From: Ischnura elegans | Taxonomy: Eukaryota > Arthropoda > Insecta > Odonata > Coenagrionidae | Direction of reading: 5' to 3' | Assembly: GCF_921293095.1 (NCBI RefSeq) | Contig: NC_060253.1 | Location: 81,753,992 to 81,817,991, forward strand | DNA length: 64,000 nucleotides | Shown here: positions 1-11,053 of the stretch, in pieces | How the letters are laid out: each line of letters starts with the position of its first letter | How positions within the stretch are numbered: the stretch's first letter is position 1 | The notes under the pieces: generated by a model | The model's input: the letters and a program-made list of their open reading frames with translations, nothing else | Database searches by the model: none | What the model was told of the DNA's origin: nothing | Translations under genes and position numbers: made by a program

Positions 1-117
1 GCACACCCACAGCACAAATATTCTCTATTTTTCCTCACACAGATCGCAAAACCCTAAGTAGTTCAGTGAATGCTGGTTTGGTTAGTGAGAGAGTTTCATC
101 GTCTTTGAAGTGTTTAT

Positions 118-1437
118 ATTAGGGATGGACGGATTCGGATCGGATCCTTGATTTTCGGAGCTGGATCTTTCGGATCTGATATTTTCGGATCCAAATGCAT
201 TTTCAAATTCCTGCTACTATAAGAAGTAATTATTCAAGTTTATTCTGAGTACACACAATCAAAGGAATACTAAGATTTTCATCATCATCACTGGTCAACA
301 ATCCTAGGATTGGTTTGACGCAGCTCTCCACTCAGTTCTCCTATCAGCTAATCTCTCCACACCTACGTATTTCTTCTCTTTCACATCCCTCTTTACTTGT
401 TCCATATATATTGTTACACATTTTATTATTTTTATAAATTAAAAATCATTTTTAAAGGCTTTCAAGTTGTTTTTTAAAAACATCTTTACATGCTCAGGAC
501 CTAAACTGTTACGCTTGGGTTTGGACATGAAAATTGGAAAAATCTTCAGATAAACCAACGACCAATGGCAAAGCGAGAGGGGGAAGTCCGGGTGGCCCAG
601 ACCCCCCGAAATATAAAAACACAATTACTTTCCTTCATAAAAGGAAACAAAATATATATTGAAAAATCACGAATTTACAATAGATTTCTATGAAAAATGA
701 AGTTTTTTGGATATGAAGGGTGTTAAAATTAGTTTGAAACCCTCGACTTTGTATCCTGTTTTTTTTTAAATTTTTTCCCAGGTTTTGAACCCACCTCCCC
801 AAAAAGAAATTCCTGGCTGCCCCACTGCCATTGACTGAATTCAAATTTTCCTCACGCACACTTCCCCCAAATTTTGTTACTTTCTCATCGCATACCGACT
901 TGTGTTTCACCCAAAAATGCTTCAGTGTGGTGAGGTGGATTTAGCACTTCCTTGCGATAATTCTACGCCATAGAGCACGAACATGGCATACATTGGTTCT
1001 CCTTATCTCAATAGAAATGTTTCTACACAATGAAAGACATTTTTATCAGTATATCATTAAATTAAATTGCAACTAGCAATCAGCAACACAATAAACAGTA
1101 TTTAAAACAGCATTAACATCACGTGCGATGAGGTGCTCGACCGCTCAGCATGAGGAAGGGGTGGGCAGCAGAAGCGCGCTCCCTCTACATTTCAAGCAAT
1201 GAGGCTACAAATGAGGGAGTCAAGGACGAACAAGTCAGATCTTGCTTCAGTGACGTCGTTGCCTTCAAAGCAAAGCCGGCGAGCTACGTGATATATGCAG
1301 TTGGCGTTTCCAATCCGTCTCTACATGTTTGAGGGGTTAATGCTGCGCTTGTTTCTTTGAAAATTATGCTATTTGGATGTTGTATCCACAGATATTTGGA
1401 TCCGAAGTATTCGATCCAACCATCCCATCCATGTAAC
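118..1437. mobile_element. hAT-like non-autonomous element
   Basis: The ends read ATTAGGGATGGACGG and CCATCCCATCCATGTAAC (imperfect inverted ends, GGATCC-rich subterminal DNA). The flanks GTGTTTAT and GTGTTTAC form an 8-bp target duplication with one mismatch. No transposase frame is seen. It carries a second MITE inside (563-833). Confidence 0.55.
563..833. mobile_element. Small hAT-like MITE (GGCAAAGCGAG.../...CCTGGCTGCCCCACTGCC)
   Basis: Imperfect inverted ends around a low-complexity core with C/G runs. The ends resemble the MITEs at 18683 and 38514, whose 8-bp duplications point to hAT; here the duplication is unclear. Confidence 0.4.
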
Positions 1438-2728
1438 GTGTTTACAAAAGTGGAGCGCATAAAAGAAGTGAGAAGAAGAAAAAACTTTTATGTTAATAAT
1501 ATCTCATAAAACTAGAGTCGTTGGCTGAACAAGAACAGTGATTCCTGTATCGATTTACTACACAATGAGAGTTTAGATAGGGATTCAGATATGTTGGGAT
1601 ATTCATATTATCATTTTAATAGCATAAAAAATCAAAGGGATAAGAGAAAATGCAACTTCGGTTTCAAAAAACTAAGTGGCATCCAACGAGTTTTTTGAAA
1701 AAATACCCTCACTGAATAAAAGCAACACACACAATCGAATATGTATTAGAATACATAAATAAATTAGTGAATGCAAGAAAAAAGCATGGAGTAATGCAAC
1801 TCCTTGGCAAAATAGTACAGTGCAACGTAAGTCATGTCAGAATGTGTTTGTCAATACTAAATAGGCAAAAAACTGATGAGTCCATATTTTTAAAAAAATC
1901 CTACGGCACTCACAAAATCTCAATGGAGACACCATTGTGTATAAATCTTAAAAAAATATTTTTTTAATAAAAATTGAGAGATGAGAAAAATTTCATTTCT
2001 ACATAGAGATTATGGGAGGGGTGCAACATTTTTTTGTACAAGATACCGAGAAATGGAAGAATACTCATTTTGGTGCGATATCTATGCAGCAAAAAGTTCC
2101 CGGACCATCCCATAAATTTTCAGTGGATCCCGACCTTCTCCAAGTGATTCAATTTTTTTCTGACCAGACATGAATATACCCACCCCACCACTACACAGTG
2201 CACAACACCCTGACACCCATCATTATCAAATTCCAAATTCAGTCATTGTGTTCAGCTGAACGAAATCAGCATTTAAGAGTTGATGCCATAGACAGAAAAT
2301 ATTTACGGAGGGGAGAGTTCATTTCTTAGGGGTTCAATTAGGACTCTGTATCCCAAACTTCTTAGGAGGAGCACAGGTTTCAAGTACTTGAGCCCCTAAC
2401 ATACATTTAACCCAACAATTTTCAGTTCCTGTCAATCCCTAGCAGTAACATATTCATGGATTTAAAAAAAATTGAGTCCCTAGAATAATAATTGGGGATT
2501 ACCCATAAAAATCACCATGTCTATACAAAATTATCCTTGCCATGGGTAGGAATCAAGAAATTTTTCCATTAAAGACAAAATTTCACTCCATAAAAGGACT
2601 AAAATTCACAGCCATATCTCTATTTCAAAGTTCAAGATTTCAAAATGGTCAGTGAAACTTTATTTCTGGAAATTAAAGAACCTGAAACTAATTCTTCCAA
2701 CTACCTCTGTACAAGCAATACAATAGTA
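1438..2728. other. Unassigned intergenic DNA
   Basis: AT-rich; no protein-like frame, RNA gene or paired termini recognised. Confidence 0.5.
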
Positions 2729-2796
2729 CGAGGTTTGTACCAAAAGTAAGGTTCCCATATTTTTTACAAATACAAAACTTTATTTGTTTATATTAA

Positions 2797-3811
2797 CCCT
2801 TTCGAGACGGCGGAGTATTCGTCTAAGCATGACTGCTGTACTAAGCCCCAAGAGACTCTTCTTTCTCATGGTACGGAGCATTTTTCGACCCCTCCCCGCT
2901 GGGACTCCACATTATCTCAGACTCCGAGAGTAGTTGTCCTCCCTCCTTTCTGGATTTACGACCATACCTGCGGCATTTGTTCGCGGTCAACTTATGCATT
3001 GCTAATATGTATTTAGCACATGGATAATTGTCGCTTGCACATAAACTGCAGATTTTGAATTCAATTCCTCATTTTCTTCTGAGCATTTTGAAATTTTAAA
3101 TGAAGTTCTAAGGTCAATATTAATGCATTTAAGCAACAATTTCCATGTTGATGTTTATACAGAACTCGAATTATAAGTTAATATTTGTCGTAGAATTTTG
3201 TTTAAAAATTGTAAACGCAGCTCAAAAGACAAAGAATTCAATTCTTAGTTTATATTTCTTGAGAAAAGAACAAATATTTATTTAAGTTGATGGTTTGAGG
3301 CGTTACTTTATGGAAGTTGCTCATGATGAATGAAAATTGTACTTTGTTTTTCCACATATATTTATTTACACACGACCGCGGTTTCTGCACCATCATCAGG
3401 CGAGGAGCTCGCCAGATGATGATGCAGTGCGTCAAAACTGCGGTCGCGTGTAAATAAATATACGTGGAAAAACAAAGTACAATTTTCATTCAACAAATAT
3501 TTATTTTGAAAACTGACTGGATAAACAATTGCATGACCGCGGTCCCTTACCGCTGAGAGCGGTAATAAAAGATGAGGGGTCAGGGTAACTGCTCCTGGAT
3601 TCCAAAGGTAAAGCCTAAACCCCACATTTTTGGGTCCCGAAACAAAGACGTCGTACACCCGCGACCGTCATAAAAGGAGGAGAGCTAGAATACGTTTAAT
3701 TACGGCTTTCGTTCTCTTGGTCAGGAAAATCTCAGACGGAAATATACGGCTTTCGTCTCCCGGGTCAAGAAAAGTCCAAGCGTATACTTACGTCTTTAGT
3801 AGGGAAAAGGG
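2797..3811 (+). mobile_element. piggyBac-like non-autonomous element, copy A, inside mariner
   Basis: Ends TTAACCCTTTCGAGAC and GAAAAGGGTAA; homologous over most of its length to 51990-53532 in opposite orientation, which has perfect TTAA flanks. No transposase. It carries a hairpin repeat at 3284-3491. Confidence 0.6.
3284..3491. repeat. Foldback hairpin with GAAAC-type core (H2)
   Basis: Arms of about 70 bp (3329-3402 and 3411-3490) around a GAGGAGCTC-type loop. The flanks carry a 15-bp direct duplication AACAAATATTTATTT (3269-3283 and 3492-3506), so it is an insertion. About 45 bases of tail lie on the left between duplication and hairpin. The left arm read on the minus strand has CCTGATGATGGTGCAGAAAC; the right arm on the plus strand has CAGATGATGATGCAGTGCG then TCAAAAC. 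Confidence 0.7.
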
Positions 3812-4675
3812 TAATTTTCACATCAATGAAAAGCTTACACTTTTGCCTATTTTTCAACGTAGTCTCCATTTTTTTCGACAAACTTTTAAAGACAGTGCTC
3901 CAGCTTTTCTATCCCCAAGTTGAAGAAGTCTCCCGCCAACCCGTTGAGGTGGTGTGTGACCTCTGCTCGGACTTCATCGTCGCTCTTGAAGTGTTTGCCA
4001 CCTAAGAGTTTTGTTTCCGGGATACAATGAAATACCCACGCCATCTCCGGTGATGATAGAGACCAACAAATTCTCCTTGTTGCCCCCCCCCCCTACAATT
4101 GTTGAAGAAATTTGTGAGCACAGTCAAGGCGTTGCTCCATGTGTCCGTCTGTCAGCATCCGGGGGACCCAGCAAGCACACATCTTGCGATAACCCAACGT
4201 TTCTGTTAAAGTTCTTTCAATTGTGCCATGGGAAGCTTCAGGAATGCGTTCAACAAGTTCACAAATAGTGACCCTTCGATCTTTAAGCAGCTCACTGTTG
4301 ATCTTCTGGACAATCAAAACCGGCGGTCTTCCACTCCGTTCTTCATTGTGAACTTCCGTGCGACCCTCAGCAAAAGCCCTGCAACATTTGCGGACATGCT
4401 GAACGGACATGCACTCTTCACTATAAAGTTCAGTCAGTTGCTAATGAATCTCCAATGGCGGTAACTTCCTTGCGAGGAAAAATCGGATTACTGCTCGATC
4501 ATCACTTTCATTGTTGACGGCTGCTAAGCCAATAATGAGCGACACAGTGAATCGCGGACTAGCGGACTCGAGAGTAGGGGAACCACTGCGCACGGCACTG
4601 TTGTGGGATTTAGCCTAGCACCTTTGCTCAACATTGTAGCTCATTGGGAACCTTACTTTTAGTACAACCCTCGTA

Positions 4676-5031
4676 AAAACTAGCATTGAATTAATAGCTT
4701 AGCCCTGCACCGATGGCCTCCTATTTGTATGGGTGAATGAAATTGATGACACTTTCATGACAATGCATCCTTGAGGAGGTTATGGCCAGGCCTGTGATTG
4801 GCAGCAAATGTACGCACAATCGATCTCATTACACATGCACACCACAAACACAAAACAAACTTAATGAGTAAATGCACGATCTGCCCAGGGGCACCTTTTT
4901 CCCTTTCTACAAGAACCGCATAATGAATTTAAGCAAAGCACTCCTCACAATATGAAACAGGTTAACGATTATCCTCAAGGATAACTACAAGAATGCCAAA
5001 AATCTACATTTCTGTGAATGCTAACACCAAC
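4676..5031. other. YKT6 intron/intergenic DNA, nothing recognised
   Basis: No exon-like or repeat structure seen; the last YKT6 exon was specifically looked for here and not found. Confidence 0.5.
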
Positions 5032-5202
5032 CAGGATAATTTTAGTTTCATCCAAGTCCTCTTGTATCTTTGTCATGGGATCTGCTTCCCGGGGATTCTG
5101 GTATTTGGTCAGGTAACTGTTGAGCTGCGGGAAGGAGACAGTCGAGTCAGTGGCCGTGGGCCAGAGTGAGGGTGCCACCTGCATCGTGAAATCATCCAGC
5201 AC
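5032..5202 (-). CDS. YKT6: YKT6 coding exon 3
   Basis: A 171-base exon (57 codons) with acceptor TTTTTCAG and donor GTTGGT. It codes VLDDFTMQV...LTKYQNPREADPMTKIQ...DETKIIL, the longin-SNARE linker and first SNARE layers. The donor leads to an exon not present in this window. Confidence 0.93.
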
Positions 5203-8200
5203 CTGAAAAATAGAATTCAAGAAATCTGTGTAAACTTCTAATGTATGTTTCGGCGGAGTTAAGGTTCACAGTTGCGCAGATTTCCGGGTAGCGTCTGTGT
5301 TGTCATTATGATGGCAACGTTTCACCTACTGTGCAGCAAAGTAGGTGTAATGTTGCCATAAAAATGACAATGTGGACGGAACCTGGAAATCTACCTAGGT
5401 ACCCTCTACCAAGCTCCATCCATTCAGTCATGTTTTCATTCACTTTCACTGCTGCCTTTTGTCCCAAATACAATGCACTTATTAGTCTTCTTTCCTTCCA
5501 GTCTACTTTCTTCATCTTCATAATTTCCATCAGTTTCTTCCAATTTACCCTATCGAAAGCCTTTTCCAAGTCTATAAAACACAGACTTATTCCTTATTGA
5601 GCCATATGTATGGTCACAAAAATTGGATGTAGAGAGATCATTTTTAATGTAAGCATAACCATGACTTAGGGACAAGGATGCCTATGGTAAGCTCATATCA
5701 CTTATCAAAGGAAAATTGTAGGATTTTTCTTTTCCTTGGGAAATTCTTTCCTTTATGTAGAAACATTAAATTATGGTTTCTAGCTAGTAGTGGCCCACGT
5801 CACCCTAATGACGGTATTGGGATTTCCCTGTCCTACTTCTTCCATCCCTATCCTTTCCTTGGAGGTGTCGTCGGGCTTTCATTGCTGCGGCACCTCCTAT
5901 CTTTTTTCCTTCCACTGTCCTTCCCTCCCAAGGGCTGGGTGAAAAGTCTCAGACTTACAGACCTGGCCATAAGGAGTGTAACCCCAGGAGCCTCCCCTGA
6001 GCCCTTGTTTCCCCTCTACGCACACTTGGTTGCTGGAGCACAAAGCTTTTGTAATATTACTGTTATTGAGATCAGAATTGACAAAAATGTAAGTAATGGC
6101 AGCAAAAATTTGCCTCTGTCCGTTAAGTCAAAAGGATTGCATATGAACAGAAGAGTGATCAAGTTCTTCAAGTCTCTTCAACTCTGCTTTAGTCTTTCCC
6201 TGTAGGTCAACATCATCAAGTTTCATCAGGTTTTCAAGGCCTACAAGCATACCGCAGACTTCCAACTTCTTTTAAGCATTAACATAGCAGAACATAACTG
6301 CAAAATTTTTCACCGATGTGTACACTTCTAAGGAGAGCGAGTGCACCAATGGCTGGAAAAATGACAAGTATTCTTGAAAAACCAAGCATTGCTTATGGCC
6401 GAATACAGTTCAGCAATCAGAAAAAGGTCCTTCAGACCATCCTTAACCTTGGAGCCTGCTTTTTAGGATGCAAGATTCTTCTCTGACAAGTTGAGACTCC
6501 AAAAAATATTCCTCCACAGCAGGTGCTTGTTCTTGCAGCCATTCATCGACTCGTTCTAATGACAATCAGCGCAAAGAAAGTTGATACAGAAGGCGATAAA
6601 AAGATTGCCTCAACTTCTACTGCATTGCTTAAAAATTCCACCCAGCATGAAGCCATGGTCGTGAATAAATATTAATGTGAAAGCACAAAGTTCTTCTTTT
6701 TAATGTTACTATATCCTTTTTCCGAACTGACGGCGGCTGACTTTGAGCGTACTCAGAACCCACCCACTCTTCTAGCCAACACAGAAGAGCGACAGGAGAA
6801 AGTTTGTAGGAGCCCGCAGTCTCCCCCCGAACTCCGTGCAGTGCAGATCGCTCTCCAGCTAGCATTGTTGCCAAACCGAATCTGTGGAGGTTGCACAGCG
6901 TTTGTCTGCCGCCCCCGAAAGTATAGTTATTTCCAAGGGCTGGTAACGCTGGCCAGCCAGATGGAAAGGAGCGGAGGGGAAAAGGAAAGGGGATGGACGG
7001 GAACAGAGAGGTGGAAGGGGCAGCGCTTCTGATTGGCTACTTGCTATTTTTCAACCAGCTGCCGTCAGTTCGGAAAAAGGGTATAGTCTTAACTAATCTT
7101 TAATAACAAGAATTAAACTATCAATAAAAAACCCAATGCAATTGAGTATAAATGTATTTATCCTGAAAATACACATTTTGACCAATCTCAGGTGAGATTA
7201 GAAGAAGGGGATAGAGGGTCCAGCCAAATATCATGATATCTCACCAAGGAGGGGTCCAAAAATCACCAAAACTACCTCAAGTAATTTATGAACGTAGCCT
7301 ATCTAATCCAAACGCAAGGAGATTGCAAACTATTACTCAAGTAGGGGTCGATTCAAGCTTTACAGAGTAATCACATATTTAGTTTTAAATTGTAGCTAAT
7401 ATTTTGCCAAAATATACATACCCGGATAAAAAAAATCAAAGTGACTAGTACAAAAATTCTAAAAATAGACAAAAAGCTAAGATATCAACATTCTACATTC
7501 ATATGCTGATACACTTGGACCGCCAAGTAATAGAAATAACATCTAGCAAAGTCCACTGCTTCATTACATTCTGTTCATGTTCTCACTACAGTTGTGCACC
7601 ATTGTAAGCTCAAGAAAACACTCCACATGAATGTATCATAATTACATAATTATTTAAATTAAAGGTAAGGGAATTTAGAATTTTGTATTAAAATATTCTT
7701 GTACAATTTTTAAAAATTCTTATAGAATTTTATATAAAATCCTATAAGGATTCTGTAAGACTCGTAAGAAATTTCCAATAGGTCCATGAAAACACACCAC
7801 ATGAATGTATCATAATTACATAATTATTAAAATTAAAGGAAAGGCAATGATTTATAAAATGACAATGTATAAACAATCAATAAGCAGGTAAATCAAGTAT
7901 TAAAAAAACATCTTAATCATACCCAAGTAACATTTTTGGTTGGCCCTCTGTTGGCAGATGGTGGGACACAGCGGTTGGCCCATGGTATGATTTGGCCACC
8001 TCGCCAACCGTATCCCAACCAACGATTCCCCAACGATGGGCCAACAGAGCATTACAGTTGGGCCTTCGTATTCCCAACCCAAGGCCAACAAATCTCCAAA
8101 GATATACCGTTGGCCCTTTTACATTCTGCCATCCGTTTCCCAACAAAAGCTATATTTTACTGGCATTTCTCATTTTTATAGAATGAAAGTTAAATTAATT

Positions 8201-11053
8201 TACCTTCTCACTTGATACGATACCGGTAGATAGAATCTTTACCTTTAACTCCCTATAAATCAAAATGAAATTAAATACATAAACAATCAATGCTATTGGA
8301 CAAAGTAAGGTTACAGTGGTTAAAAGTGGAAAACAAAAAATCAATATCAGTTCAGAAGATCCCCAACTTTTATTTTCACGAATTAGGACAATTTTTATTT
8401 GGACAAAATTAGGAAAATTTCAACAGCACCTTTCCATATTACAATATGGCACACACAAAAACTGTCCATCTTCTTTGTAGGGCAACAAAACACACTTAGA
8501 TAAAATCTGGGTGGACTGCAATTTGTATCCAGGTACTAATTTTTTTACTACAAATATACCAATGGTACCACTTCTAAGAGGTAATTCAAAGAAATCCTCC
8601 TTGTCACACTGCAAGATGTACACCCCTGAGTTATTTGATTCAATTGCCTTCACAATTCCTATTCTCTGGTCTTCGGTAACGAAATTTTTAAGTTAGGTCC
8701 ATTTTACTTAATTGGATCAGTTATAAATTAATTAATCCTAACACAATGCTATATTACTTATAGCATAGTGTTAGGATTAATCAAATATCCCACAGAAAGC
8801 CGTAAAACTCGCGATTTTGAACCATTATTCTTAAAACTTTCCTGGAGGACGACCCCGCAACTCCTACTTTCCCTGGCGGGTATGCAATACTCCCACACTC
8901 CTAAGTATTACTTGCGCCTAAACCCCCCCCCTATTGGAAAATTATTATAAGAAAATTTCTTATCAGAAATTGGACATATTTCTTATAAGAAATTTTATAA
9001 GAAATATGTCCAATAATGCTCTTATAAGAAAATTTCTTATAAAATTTTTCCATAAGAAAATTTCTTACAACTATCAGTAACAAAATGTAATTAATAAGAA
9101 ATTTTCTGATGGAAATATTTATTATAAATATCATATCAACATGCTTAAAACACTTGTGCAAACTTCTATAAAAAGCTACATAAGATATACATCTCTACTG
9201 AGAGTACAAAGTTAGCATTATACCAAATTCAATCCAAATGTAGACGCCTATATCTGGTATACATACAGCAAACCTAATGATTTCCCATGAACCAAATGTA
9301 GATGTCTATCATTGGTGTACATCAAAAAGGACACTCAAGCTCTGCAAAGTTCACCTGACTGGCCAGACAAGGCGATATACCATAGAGGACTTTCAGGGCA
9401 TGGGTTCTGTATAGGGTTAACGTCCTCACATGCTAAAAGAAACTAAAATCAATGAAACCAATGATAGCTTAGAATGATGGACTGATAATTGAATACGACT
9501 TTGGCAATCACTACACAATGAAAGATACAGGAATCGCAATATGGAATATGATTTTACCTGGAAAATTAAAGAAGCAAATGAAATAAAATTCAAGTTCGAC
9601 TGGGGATAGGTACTTCAACAAATTATATGGGAAGGAAAAGTAAAATTTGATAAATCAAATGCATATGAGCAATGTTTATTTAAGATACCAGAGAGATGAG
9701 ACCTCTACATGCAGATTTGGATAGATAATGAAAGAAATAAACAAAGCAAAATGGAATTTGATGCCATTTTGGAGAAAAGGATATGTATAGAATATGGCTA
9801 ACAATAAGTGCAAGATTTAGGGATATTAATAGGAGTCACAGAAACCCTGATTGAGTATAATAGTTTATGTATTTTCCATAAAATAATAACTGTGCAGATG
9901 TTATTTAGGTTTACTCATATAAATTCAATCTCATTCTCTTCAGAGAGGTCTAAATCACTCACTTTGTCCATTGAAACACTGTTTTCATTAAAACTTCCAC
10001 TGATACTAGATATGCCACAATCTGAAAAAAATATACATATGGATCTATCTAAAGTAATGATGAAAAGTTTAAAACTCCACGAAACTATCTGTTTAAGGTA
10101 ACATGATTTTAGGAATGCCAGTTTTGTAAGACTTACCAAATGAGGTCAATGACTTATTTTTGTTAGAAGCACTCGACTTATTTTATTTAACTGCTATCAC
10201 AAAGACATAGTGAATGATTAACATATAAAAGCAATCCCTAACAACCAAACAAGTTTTGGTTGTTAGGTTGCTAGGGAACCATGTGAACCGTATCCTGCAA
10301 CGTATGCAATCGTACTATAATGGTATGCTGTCCCAACGGTGGCCCAATGATAATCCATTTCGTAGGGCCATCGTTGGGGATTTCCGTTGGGCCAACAGCA
10401 TAAACTGTTTCGTTGGGCCGACGAACAATATCTGCGTTGGGCCAACAGCGGAATTTGGTAGGCATATCCACCCACAATGAGCCAACCGTGACTACGGTTC
10501 CCCAACCGAGGCCCAACGGTCAATGTTACTTGGGTAATGTTGACACATTCAATGGCATGAGCTATAAATTCTCTAAAGCATTAGATCAAATTAAAATTTT
10601 AACCACTAGATCAACAAGAATATTCCTACCTTTGTTAACAAAGTATGGGCTACTCTTGTGGGATATTCGTGATCCGATATCAATACACCAGCTAGAGAAT
10701 CACTCCTCACGTAGACGTGACATAAATAATCTGCAATATAAAACGGCTATCAATTTCAAAATGTAAAGATGGACAAACTAAAATTATATAACGCAAATAA
10801 TATGGTTATAACCACTGGACAAAAAATAATTTCTAGCTAAACGTCCAAACATGACATGCTCACCGGACTCCTTCACAGATTGCCTTGACGCTGGAAATGT
10901 TCTTTCAACAATTGTTTTACAAAAAACAGCCATAAACTGCTGCACCGTACTTCTTTGGAAATAATTGAAACTGGTTAAATCATAAGCTGTTTTCAGCTCT
11001 GAAGCACTATGTGGCCCTTTGAAAAGGACACTGAGCGCGTACAACTTCACCAT
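5032..11053 (-). CDS. YKT6: YKT6 R-SNARE, three of its exons (3' exon missing)
   Basis: Ykt6 is a lipid-anchored R-SNARE acting in ER-Golgi, endosomal, vacuolar and autophagosome fusion. Three exons (10864-11053, 10630-10730, 5032-5202) join in phase (1, 0, 0) to give 154 residues: the N-terminal longin domain (starts MVKLYALSVLFKG, includes SFNYFQRSTVQQFM and YLCHVYVRSDSLAGVLISD) and the start of the SNARE region (KYQNPREADPMTKIQ...DETKIIL). The start at 11053 matches the usual MVKLYALS opening; an upstream in-frame ATG at 11071 would add six residues. The last exon, expected to hold the rest of the SNARE helix with the zero-layer Arg and the C-terminal CC prenylation/palmitoylation motif, was not found on the minus strand down to base 1 and probably lies off the left edge. 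The gene is head-to-head with the ING gene. Its 5.4 kb second intron holds a TIR element, a MITE and a LINE scrap. Confidence 0.95.
5278..5392. repeat. Foldback hairpin with GAAACGTTG core (H1)
   Basis: Arms 5278-5330 and 5341-5392, about 50 bp with scattered mismatches, loop GTGCAGCAAA. The minus strand reads GTGAAACGTTGCCATCATAA then TGACAACACAGACGC. It abuts a LINE scrap at 5393. Confidence 0.6.
5393..5590 (-). mobile_element. LINE reverse-transcriptase scrap
   Basis: The minus frame reads EKAFDRVNWKKLMEIM, ISALYLGQKAAVKVNE and TEWMELGRGY, the RT block that follows the first catalytic Asp (AFD) in non-LTR elements. Only about 65 residues remain. Same family type as the copies at 24570 and 27960. 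Confidence 0.75.
5774..6050. repeat. Possible dispersed repeat, unclassified
   Basis: A GC-richer, pyrimidine-rich block with sharp edges in AT-rich DNA. It keeps an open frame by composition, but no family or termini were recognised. Confidence 0.2.
6060..6620 (-). pseudogene. Possible decayed coding sequence, family unknown
   Basis: The minus strand shows short protein-like pieces in shifting frames, such as VGLENLMKLDDVDLQGKTKA and FFQPLVHSLSLEVYTSVKNF. The second resembles the region of hAT-related C-terminal transposase proteins where a long helix stretch precedes the dimer domain. Weak evidence. Confidence 0.2.
6708..7087. mobile_element. MITE with 30-bp inverted ends
   Basis: ACTATATCCTTTTTCCGAAC...GTTCGGAAAAAGGGTATAGT, nearly perfect for about 30 bp. 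Class not assigned because no clear target duplication is seen. It lies in YKT6 intron 2. Confidence 0.75.
7088..7921. other. AT-rich intron DNA
   Basis: Contains a repeated block (ACACCACATGAATGTATCAT at about 7620 and 7795) and runs of CCTATAAGG/TTCTTATAGAATTTTATA. No gene seen. Confidence 0.4.
8731..8781. repeat. Perfect-type hairpin, 22-bp stem
   Basis: ATTAATCCTAACAC...ATGCTAT and its inverse ATAGCATAGTGTTAGG, joined by a seven-base loop. One mismatch pair. Confidence 0.8.
8938..9115. repeat. Tandem palindromic TTATAAGAAAATTTCTTATA repeats
   Basis: Five or more self-complementary TAAGAAAATTTCTTA-type words, plus an inverted pair CATATTTCTTATAAG/CTTATAAGAAATATG with TTGGACATA/TATGTCCAA. 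Confidence 0.7.
10630..10730 (-). CDS. YKT6: YKT6 coding exon 2
   Basis: Acceptor TTGCAG at the right side and donor GTAGGA at the left. It codes DYLCHVYVRSDSL...EYPTRVAHTLLTK, the second half of the longin domain. The split D codon (G + AT) restores the conserved DYLCHVYV string, which fixes the junction. Confidence 0.95.
10864..11053 (-). CDS. YKT6: YKT6 coding exon 1
   Basis: Codes residues 1-63 plus one base (phase 1). It ends in ...SVKES followed by a GTGAGC donor. It covers the first half of the longin domain. Confidence 0.95.

Larger units (their letters stand above)
2729..4673 (-). mobile_element. mariner element, internally deleted, with an insert
   Basis: Inverted ends CGAGGTTTGTACCAAAAGTA and TACTTTTAGTACAACCCTCG, each next to a TA. 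Transposase remnants on the minus strand (about 3830-4530) read MSVQHVRKCCRAFAEGRTEV, ERSGRPP, RRVTICELVERIPEASHGTI and CARWVP-like CACWVPRML; the product then jumps to KLLGGKHFKSDDEVRAEV near the C-terminus. The catalytic core with its aspartates is thus deleted. A piggyBac-like element sits at 2797-3811. Confidence 0.85.
7922..10534 (-). mobile_element. 2.6 kb TA-flanked DNA transposon with GGGCCAAC subterminal arrays
   Basis: Perfect 13-bp inverted ends CCCAAGTAACATT/AATGTTACTTGGG with TA on both sides. Subterminal blocks 7936-8140 and 10320-10525 hold many TTGGGCC/GGCCAACGG words in both orientations. Minus-strand coding remnants lie inside: 8420-8653 (SNNSGVYILQCDKEDFFELP ... KCVLLPYKEDGQF) and an acidic stretch at 9915-10139 (DLDLSEENEIEF). 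The C-terminal motif KCVLLPYK recalls uncharacterised transposon-borne proteins, but no family name is claimed. Confidence 0.7.

Noticed and set aside
1-5031. Last exon of YKT6
   Set aside because: Minus strand searched for the LERGEKLDDLV-like and CC-terminal coding patterns; nothing fits, so it is taken to lie off the left edge.
5678-6205. 175-codon open frame
   Set aside because: Low-complexity and pyrimidine-rich with no domain; listed only as a possible dispersed repeat.
8938-9115. CRISPR-like repeat array
   Set aside because: Palindromic AT-rich words of uneven spacing in animal DNA; no spacers of constant length.
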